From: Hygrocybe punicea
Lineage: Eukaryota; Basidiomycota; Agaricomycetes; Agaricales; Hygrophoraceae
DNA length: 64,000 nt
NCBI GenBank assembly: GCA_963556145.1
Contig: OY744469.1
Location: forward strand, 5,242,767 to 5,306,766
Direction of reading: 5' to 3'
Every line of letters begins with the position of its first letter. Positions within the stretch are counted from its first letter, which is position 1. The position numbers were made by a program, and so were the translations under genes. This document shows, in pieces, positions 56,778 to 64,000 of the stretch. The notes under the pieces were generated by a model. It was not told where the DNA came from. It saw nothing but the letters and a program-made list of their open reading frames with translations, and made no database searches.

Positions 56778-58789
56778 GCGTATAGGTCCTCGATTGACTG
56801 CGCGGATGGCGTTTCCTGTCTACGTTGGCTCGGTGGCTCTGTATCCGCTGCATTCATGAGTATTTGTCTCGCTGGCGGGGTGATGATGTACGCTGGACCC
56901 GTCAGTGGTTCGTCTCCCCATCCTCCTGGCGTGGACGTCGGCCCCGGTTGTGTTCCCCATATGATGTCCAGGGTCTGTTGTGATGTCCTACCGCTACCCT
57001 GTCCTCCCTGACTTGTGCCGTTTTGCGTTGACATCGTTCGGAAGCCCGCTCCCCTTGTAAATCCATGTCCCGCATCTTGACTTCGTGCTATCTTGGGGCC
57101 ACCTTGACCTATACTCCATCCTTGTCTATTTCGGGTTTCTATGTTGTATCCGCCTTTTGCGCTGTCGTGTGCGCCTCCTTCCTGTGGTCGCTGTTCCTGT
57201 CTCCGTCCATCATTTCTCCACGCTTGGTCAAAGTTGCCCGCTCGGGCGCCGTTCTCGTCTGCACGTCCCCATGTCCTGGGCTCGTTTGTTGGAAATAGCC
57301 TATACTTCGCCTCTGTGTTGTACTCACTCATTTTCTTGACTCTTTCCTGGAATACCCTGCAGTTCCGGTCCGCTGCACCGTGTCCCGTTTCTTTGCAGTT
57401 GGCGCATTTGAGGGGTGTTTCTCCTTCCACTCTGCAGCTGCGGTCGGATGTGTGGTGCATTCCGGCACATCTCGCGCATACGTCATGTATCGATTTGCAC
57501 TCTTTTGCAATGTGTCCGAAGCCTTGACATCTCATGCATCGACGTGGCTCTTGTAGTAGCTTCCTAGTCCGGCATTGTTTCCCTTCGATGTACACTCCGT
57601 ATTCCAGAATGTGATTTGCAGTTTCCCGCAACGCAAGACCCAGTATGAGGAACGCGTATCGCTGCCCTTCCGCGCGCAGGTGTGCAGGTTTTAGCCATCT
57701 CACTTCGCATATTAACATTTTCGGCAGTGCGCTATCTTGTTCGATTTTTTCGAGGGCCGCTTGTCTCTCTGGGTCGAGTGTTGTAGGGACGTATTCCACT
57801 ACTACCTGGCATAGCCCTGCCATCGTCATGGACACCCCGCCGAATTGGGATATGAATTCTTTCATAATGTCAGTCCTGCGCATGTATCGTGCTGCTTCCG
57901 CGGTATTCAATGAGTATATAATCGTGCCCGCCTGGGTCCGCCGTGCTCCGACGAATGTCATACCATCTGGCTTGTCCGCTGCCATAATTCCCATCATATC
58001 TAGTGCGAGCTTGGCTTTCTCGACCAGTTCTCTCTCAGTTAACATTCCGAGGGTATCGTTCGCAAATTTCGGGTTTTTCTTGACTATAATCTGTCTGTCG
58101 ACGATGTCCCCTCTTGAGATGGATGCTGCGTGTTCTGGGGGTATTGGTATGTGCATCCTGGCAGCGTTGGCGTATGAAGTTGGTGTTCCGTTTCTGTTGT
58201 CGGGTTCCCGTGTTTCCCCGTCTTGGGCCGTCTGGAATTGTAACGCTACTGCTTTTGCCTCTTCTAGGCTTGATGTGATGCGATCGACGTCCGCGTGCAG
58301 CTCCTCCATAGTTTTGGTTAGTGATACCGCTGAGTTCCTTATCTCCTGCTCGCATGCTCCCATTTTGTCTTGTGTTTGCCCTATGCTTTCCGTAATTTGC
58401 ACTATCCTTGAGAAGACGGGATCCTCCAGTTTGTTGCATATTGTCTCCGCAATGTTCCCTGCTATCTCTTCTGTTCAGATGCTGTCCAGCACGAAGGCTA
58501 CTGCTCTCAGGACGTTCGTGCATGATCTCGGCATTCTGGTCGTTGCAGCCGCCACTCTAAGTATGGCGATCGCTAGGGTCTGTGGAGTTACGGGCTCTCC
58601 GTTGACGATGTATGCCTCGCGTTCGAGTAATGTTTTTCCGTCCTCTGCATTGTGAACGTCTGAAGATATGCTGCTTTCCTTGATTATTTCTGTTCTCGTA
58701 GGTCTCTTTGTCGTATCCGTACTGTCCATGTTTTCTGTTTGTCGTATTTGGCTTGGTGTTAGAGTACCTGCCTTGCCTTTTGGTGGCAT
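56774..58789 (-). pseudogene. LINE-2 ORF1, Gag-like, one in-frame TGA
   Basis: The protein of 671 residues starts MPPKGKAGTLTPSQIRQ. An N-terminal helical region is followed by TGA at 58475-58477, then a coiled coil (MEELHADVDRITSSLEEAKA), an RNA-binding central part (TFVGARRTQAGTIIYSL), and three CCHC knuckles: CMRCQGFGHIAKEC, CARCAGMHHTSDRSC and CANCKETGHGAADRNC. A Gly/Gln-rich tail follows. It resembles LINE-1 ORF1 in layout, with better preserved knuckles. Its role is LINE RNA binding, by family knowledge. Confidence 0.85.
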
Positions 58790-58989
58790 TTCTCTCGGGA
58801 TCTACGGGATTTTGTTTCATTTATCTCGTGTATGTGTCCTCACAGTACGATGTATAGTGTTCCCCAATGAAATAGTAGCTCGTGTGCTCTATATTTTCCG
58901 TGTTTTGTGCACCGGCCACCACTCGTTCCGTCCGGGGTCCCAGTCGGGGTGCCGCGTGGTAGCTAGTCAAGAGAGTCCCGTCTATCATG

Positions 58990-59394
58990 TTGTCAGCATC
59001 GTTACCCAAATATATGACTTGTTTGCTTTCTCTTGCTGAGTTAGAGAGTCTTACATTACAAAACCCATTACAAAACCTTGCCAGCATCTAGAGTACTGTC
59101 TTTAAATGTACGTACATGTTTTCAACCACTTCAGTGGTGTTTTAGGGTCTCCCAAACCATCCGAAGACAGGACCAAGCCTCTAAAATTTGAGTTTCAAAA
59201 TCTTCAAATTAAATGCTGTAAAATTCAGTGCACCTAGATACAGTACTTGGCTGCCCACAGCCAAAATTTCAGGCCAAAATATGAAGATTTGAGTGAGATA
59301 TCGCAGTTCAAAGTGTATGTCTCAAAACAATATCCAAAAATGGCATTTGCTAAGTCACGTGCAAAACACAAGAATTTTTGAAATTACCTTGCCA
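58990..59394. other. spacer right of LINE-2, nothing recognised
   Basis: AT-rich, with no frame and no repeat shared with other parts of the window except short words. It continues the locus into which LINE-2 inserted. Confidence 0.4.
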
Positions 59395-60336
59395 ATGTTG
59401 GGGAAGTTTGGTCTCAGACCAATCCAAACCTGGTTTAGACCAAACTAAAACTGCCAGTCTTGGTTTCAATTTGGAAATTTCCAGCAGAGACTGAACCATT
59501 TGGTCTCCAGTTTGGGGATTTGACTGTGGTTCAAACTCAGTTCAAACTCAGTTTGAACCGAAACTGATTAACGTCGGCTGGCAAGCTCACCACAGGCCTC
59601 AAATGAGGATTGAGCGCCAAATGAGGACCAGAATGGCAGCTGGGTACTCCCAGCCACCCATGTAAGTGTTATATTTTATATTTATGTTTGATTCTAACTA
59701 TCAAAGTTGGGTAAAGGTTCCATCTACACAAACACAACTACCAACATGACCAATGCCAACTTCACCATTACCACCACTACCACAACCACAACCACAACTA
59801 CTACCACCACAACCATGATGGAAACAACTGTGACCATGACCACCAACATCAACACCATGGCAGCCACCTCAAATGCTGCCATGACATGCGTGCATGTGAA
59901 CACAAACATGAACACATGGGAACGGAGGGGCTGACAAGACAGAATGTGCAGCATGGGGTGGTGTGCCCACCTCTGCTGCTATTTGGTATGTTCTTATTAC
60001 ATTTACTATTCTTTTCCTTATTGTTGAACACGACATGGCACTACCAACAACAATGACCAACACCACCACCACCACCACCACCACACGTCAACACAGTCAA
60101 TGCAGGTCCAAGCTGCCCATCGTCATGTACACAATGTGTATGATGCATTGGGCACCACCACCACCACCACCATCACGCATCACCACCAACACCATCACAT
60201 TTCCATCAAAAATGGCCAACACAGTCAACCCACCACCACGTTGGACTAGTGGATTGTAGCCACTAGTCCAGTGATGACGTGACTTTCCCACGGTTCGATG
60301 CAGTAGATAGCCCTGTTTAGTAGTCAGTAGAGATCC
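59395..60336 (+). mobile_element. hAT-type family member F, left end present, right end missing
   Basis: ATGTTGGGGAAGTTTGGT at the left resembles the end of element A with a changed first base. The private word is GGTTTGGTCTCAGACC. Two intron-like segments occur: 59662-59706 (after GGGTACTCCC; TCTAAC branch-like) and one starting at 59986 (after GGTGGTGTGCCCACC). ACC/ACA tracts lie at 59750-59860 and 60060-60240. A small palindrome, GGACTAGTGG...CCACTAGTCC, lies at 60243-60270, then a fragment (ACGTGACTTTCCCACGG) also present near the Gypsy 3' LTR. Confidence 0.55.
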
Positions 60337-61170
60337 TAGTGTTGCCGAAGTTCGGTTCGGTCCGGTTTTTCGACTTTTTTGGAAAACCGGAACCGGAACC
60401 GCGTTGAACAGTTTCAACGCGTTCGGTCTGCGTTCGAACACGGTTCGAACCGCGAACCAACCTCCAAATACCTCACGCGGGCCAGACGCGCGTCAATTGA
60501 CGCGGCTGTCACCCTCACGAGGTAGATGGGGGGGCTCCGTCTGTTTTTGCGAGGTTGGGTTGGGGCCAGGCACTTCCCATGGGCGTCCGCGCGTGCTACC
60601 TACCTTGCGAAGAACGGGGACGCATCAATTGACACGCTCCGTCTGTTTTCGCGAGGTTGGATGGGGCCGGAGACTTTCCATGGGCGTCCGCGCGTGCTGA
60701 CGACCTCGCGAAGAACGGGGCACGTCAATTGACGCGCTCCGTCTGTTTTCGCGAGGTTGGATGGGGCTGGGGACTTCCTATGGGCGTCCGCACGTCAATT
60801 GACGTGGCTAGGGCGTGTTCGTGAGGTGGGTCTTCGTCGTCGCCTCGTCCATTCCCCTCGTTAGCCGATGTCATTGGGACTGGATTTGGGGGACGTACCT
60901 GGCTGCTGCCGCCGGTGTTGCTCTGCTGCTGCTGCTGCTGCTGCCGTTGCCGCTGCTGCTGCTGCCGTTGCCGCTGCCGCCGCTGCTGCTGCTGCTGTTG
61001 CCATTGCCACTGCTGCTGCTGCTGTTGCCATTGCCGCTGCCGCTGCTGCTGTTGCCGTTGCTGCTGCTGCTGTTGCTGTTGCCATTGCCGCTGCGCTGCT
61101 GCTGCTGCTGCTGCTGCTGCCGTTGCCGCTGCTGCTGTTGCCATTGCCACTGCTGCAGGGCATTCAGCAA
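60337..61170 (+). mobile_element. hAT-type family member G, left end present
   Basis: TAGTGTTGCCGAAGTTCGG starts the element; the private word is CGGTTCGG/CCGGAACC. It holds four copies of the TCAATTGA palindrome (60493, 60625, 60724, 60795), three of them in a tandem repeat with TTTTCGCGAGGTTGG and ATGGGCGTCCGC, and a GCT/CTG tract (60905-61155) with 100-codon frames of Ala, Leu, Gln or Cys in different phases. The right end is lost or replaced by the 45-bp array that follows. Confidence 0.55.
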
Positions 61171-61199
61171 GATATTACCAACTGAGATGGGATGCCTGA

Positions 61200-61715
61200 A
61201 AATGAGATCACCCAACTGACTTGGGGATAGCTGAATCAGGCTGAGATATATCCTGGCCCAACTGACATGGTCTAGGCTGAGGTTCTCAGGATATATCCTT
61301 GTCCAACTGACATGGTTCAGGCTGATTTTCTCAGGATATATCCTGGCCCAACTGACATGGTTCAGGCTGATGCTATCAGGATATATCCTAACCCAACTGA
61401 CATGGTCTAGGCTGATTTTCTCAGGATATATCCTGGCCCAACTGACATGGTCTAGGCTGAGGTTCTCAGGATATATCCTGGTCCAACTGACATGGTTCAG
61501 GCTGATTTTCTCAGGATATATCCTGACCCAACTGGGATGGTCTAGGCTGATTTTCTCAGGATATATCCTGGCCCAACTGGGATGGTTCAGGCTGATGTTC
61601 CCAGGATATATCCTGGCCCAACTGACATGGTTCAGGCTGAATTTCTCAGGATATATCCTGGCTCAACTGAGATGGTCTACGCTTATTGAGTCAGGATATA
61701 TCCTGGGCCAACCAT
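61200..61715 (+). repeat. 45-bp tandem array with an internal 12-bp palindrome
   Basis: About eleven copies of a 45-bp unit each contain the palindrome AGGATATATCCT and CCAACTGACATGGT. The period is a multiple of three, so a plus-strand frame (15-residue repeat SGYILAQLTWSRLIF) stays open for 116 codons. Codon choice shows nothing that favours coding over a plain satellite. Confidence 0.88.
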
Positions 61716-62700
61716 TATGACTCAGACTGGTTGCACATTCAAACATGACTGTCAAGTTCAGACCAATACTATCCATCCTGATTGTACTCCTGCTATAGAT
61801 CATCCCCCACAATTGACTAAAATAGAATATGTGCGAGCAGATAGCTTCTTTTCAAAGCTAATCATATGAGCTTGGAGTTTCTTGAGAGGTTCTTTTTGTC
61901 AGCCAATGATGGTTAGTGCAGTGTTCATATGCACTTCAGGCTACCCCCAAGCCTAGGCAACTAGTTTCAACTCACTCCTAGTACTGAACTATCTACATGT
62001 TGGTACAAGTACTGGGCAGCCCTGGGACAAAACCATCATCCCTGGGACCATACATTGGGACATTCCATTGTCCCTGGTCTGGTATATGGGATGGCCCATG
62101 GGATGACATTTGGTGTTGTGGCCCCATGGGACATCCCTACCAGAGGAGGTGTCTGGGGGAATTTGAGATGCCCCTTCCATAGGTATTTAATAGAAAACTC
62201 AGAATGATGATAGCATCTAGTTGTAAATTTCAAGGCCTTGTCATGGCCACTATAGGTACCATGGGTGCGATAGCATAGTATAAGATTGTACATTTGAGAG
62301 TCACAGAGCTGATTCTCCTTCAGTTGTTTCCACATATAAAGACAGAAGGAGTAGGAGAGGAAAAGGGCTGGAGATTTTGGGTAATGAGATGGGAAAGAGG
62401 AGGGTGTGCTTCTAGTAAACCAATCCCTTGTGCATGTGGCAATCCGAAGCTTGTAGGGGAGTGAGTGAGCAGAGCATGCATAATAAACAAAGAGAAGTGG
62501 GGCTACATATGCAGAGGAGGCTGAGCTGAAAATTGAACAAGTGTATTATGAAGAGGATTTGATCAGGATATCAGTGGTTATTACATTATTGGCTGTGCAT
62601 ACAATGGCTGACTGGGATGCAGATGCAGAGGAGAGATCTAATTTTCAATCTATGTTAAGGTTAGAGTGCTTCTTGAGGAAAGTGGACTTGGGCTTAAAGT
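61716..62700. other. about 1 kb without recognisable feature
   Basis: Mixed composition with short frames only (the longest is 99 codons, minus strand). A few GGGAC/GTCCC words around 62020-62140 foreshadow the array to the right. No RNA gene or element end is seen. Confidence 0.4.
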
Positions 62701-62970
62701 AAGGGGACATCTCACAGAGGCTTGGTTGGGACATCCCTCTCAGCTTCTGGGATATCCTGTGAGCTTGTAGGATGTCCCACAGCCTTCTCTTGGACATTGC
62801 TGTCAGCTTGTGGGACGTCCCACAGTCGGGATGGGATGTCCCACAGCCTTGTCTGGGACATCCCTCTCAGCCCCCAGCCAGCCTGTGGGACATCCCACAG
62901 CTTATCTGGGACATCCCTGTCAGCTTGTGAGACATCCCACAGCCTTTTCTGGGATGTCTCACCCTGCTCA
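62701..62970 (+). repeat. irregular array of GGGACATCCC-type palindromic words
   Basis: GGGACATCCC, GGGATGTCCC and GTGGGACGTCCCACAG recur about ten times at intervals of 25-45 bp. The frames reading across (up to 87 codons, Thr/Ser-rich) are by-products. Confidence 0.7.
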
Positions 62971-63122
62971 GCATCTGCTAAGTAATCATACCACTAAATC
63001 ATTATATCATATGTTATAACATAATTTTAAATAATTTACATTTAGTAACTTACTTAAAATAGACATTGCAAATCACATAATTATTTTGCTTAATTATATA
63101 CATATCTACATTATATTATCAG
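62971..63122. other. AT-rich spacer
   Basis: Mostly A and T, with several TTATAT/ATAATT words. No gene. Confidence 0.4.
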
Positions 63123-63345
63123 GGGATGAGGGTGGGAGGTGGTGGTGGTGGTGGTGGAGAGAAGAGGAGAGGGGGAAATGACCAGGGGGAATGGAGGGGG
63201 TGGGCAAGGGGAGAAGGGCAGGAGGTGGGCAAGGGGAGAAGGGCAGGAGGTGGATGGGAGGGGGTAGGAGATAGGCAGGGGGAGAAGGGGCAGAGGAGAG
63301 GGAAACGGGGGGAAGGGGAGGGAAACGGGGGGGACCTAAAAAATT
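63123..63345 (+). repeat. purine-rich GGGAGG tract
   Basis: Almost pure A and G on the plus strand, with AAGGGGAGAAGGGCAGGAGG repeated in tandem near 63200-63250. G-runs of three to seven are frequent enough for G-quadruplex formation. Confidence 0.8.
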
Positions 63346-64000
63346 ACATACCGGGGTTACCTACATGTCCATGCCCCTCCACGTCGCCCTCGTCGCCCCC
63401 GTCGTCGTCGTCGTTCCCGTCTGGCCCCGTTCCCATTCGTGTTGCCGTAGCCGTCCCGTTTGCCGTCCCTCGCCATTTCCGTCCTCGCCGTCCCCATTGT
63501 CGTCGTCCTCGTTGTCGCGGTCTCCGTTGTCGTCATCCCGTTCCCTTGTCCCGGCCGTCCTCGTTTCCGTTGCCTGTTGTCCCCGTCCCCATTCCCGTCC
63601 TCGCTGTCCTTGTCGTCGTCCTCGTCGTCCCCATCCTCGTCGTCGTCATTGTCGTCGTCGTCCCCGTTCCCGTGTGGTGGCCCATGGCCGTCGGCCCCGT
63701 GCCGTTCATGTTGTCGTTGCCGTCCCGTTTGCCGTCCCGTCCTCGCCGTTTCCGTCCTCGTCGTCCCTGTTGCCGTCATCCTCGTTGTCCCGGTCTCGTT
63801 GTCCTTGTCATCCCGTTCCCTCGTCGTTTCCGTCGCCCGTCGTCCGTTGCCCCCATCCCCGTCCCCATGCTCGCTGTCCTCGTCGTCATCCTCGTCGTCG
63901 TCCCCGTCGTCCTCATCGTCCCCGTTGCCGTCGTCCCCGTTGCCGTCGTCCTTGTTGTCTCGGGCTCCATGGTCCTCGTGGTCCCGTTCCCCCGTCCCCG
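63346..64000. repeat. GTC/CCGT-type low-complexity tract running off the window
   Basis: Words such as CCGTCGTCCTCGTC dominate. Minus-strand frames (140 and 64 codons) read as Asp, Thr, Arg or Asn runs. A GGTATGT donor-like word on the minus strand at 63352 stands just before the tract, which resembles the layout of the hAT-type family cores. No gene called. Confidence 0.6.

Larger units (their letters stand above)
52501..58979 (-). mobile_element. LINE-2, Tad-like non-LTR retrotransposon, full length, decayed
   Basis: The poly-A end is seen as T at 52501-52526 and the 5' end lies at 58979. The 10-bp target duplication GTCTATCATG is at 52491-52500 and 58980-58989. ORF1 (58789-56774) and ORF2 (56777-52839) are arranged as in LINE-1 but clearly diverged. 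Seven in-frame stops make it inactive. Near the 5' end it shares the motif GGCACCCCNACTGGGACCCC with LINE-1. Confidence 0.92.

Noticed and set aside
60480..60830. Possible CRISPR-like array (regularly spaced palindromes)
   Set aside because: The units are about 100-130 bp with similar spacers, in a fungal element, with no cas genes. It is a plain tandem repeat.
60815..61219. Leu/Ala/Gln frames in the GCT tract
   Set aside because: Trinucleotide repeats give open frames in every phase; nothing supports translation.
1..64000. tRNA, rRNA or other structural RNA genes
   Set aside because: I found no A/B-box plus cloverleaf or rRNA core sequence by eye. A covariance-model scan would be needed to exclude short ones.

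Overview
This is repeat-dominated DNA from a filamentous basidiomycete, most likely Agaricomycotina. The evidence is the set of families present: a KDZ (Kyakuja-Dileera-Zisupton) transposon, Tad-like LINEs, a single-ORF Ty3/Gypsy element, and very short introns (about 40-70 bp, GTRNGT...AG). I see almost no conserved host gene. The exceptions are a KP4-killer-toxin-like reading frame at 902-1756 and a partial small gene at the left edge.

Backbone. Two arms of related sequence, in opposite orientation, can be followed from about 3.6 kb to 42.8 kb. Both carry the same 44-bp satellite (3640-5110 and 42050-42760) and the same unique flank (5111-5845 and 41328-42050), followed by matching trinucleotide-rich inner segments (25.3-26.5 and 37.0-37.4 kb versus 38.7-40.0 kb). 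A 316-bp-arm palindrome lies at the centre (37382-38101). I read this as one old giant fold-back element that was later split by younger insertions with recognisable ends. LINE-1 is at 5846-13917 (minus strand, 11-bp target duplication). The KDZ transposon is at 13970-25297 (8-bp duplication, about 1.1-kb terminal inverted repeats). The Gypsy element is at 26500-37028 (825- and 837-bp LTRs). A hAT-type element is at 40047-41319. Some of these were hit again: one hAT-type element sits in KDZ (20446-21712), another in the Gypsy pol frame (30244-31094), a solo-LTR-like copy in the right KDZ repeat (23710-24314), and a 1.66-kb insert in LINE-1 ORF2.

Right of 42.8 kb are a hypothetical coiled-coil gene, an inverted-repeat-bounded unit with a Pro/Ser/His-rich repeat protein (43671-48289), further members of the hAT-type family (from 47608, 49.4-51.7, from 59395, from 60337), a complete but decayed LINE-2 (52501-58979, 10-bp target duplication), and several satellite or low-complexity arrays to the end.

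Functional picture. KDZ carries three genes: a transposase with catalytic damage and four in-frame TGA codons, an unknown protein, and an intact HMG-box-like protein. The Gypsy element carries a spliced antisense gene between pol and the 3' LTR, encoding a coiled-coil protein with a Zn2Cys6-like cysteine cluster. Of the fifteen in-frame stops I could place in element genes, fourteen are TGA, mostly where the family has Arg, which fits CpG decay (CGA to TGA). The least explained signal is the hAT-type non-autonomous family. Its members share TAGTGTTG ends, 8-bp duplications, a TCAATTGA-centred palindrome and a GGTGGTGCACCCACC core next to a splice donor, yet each has its own private subterminal word and trinucleotide tract.
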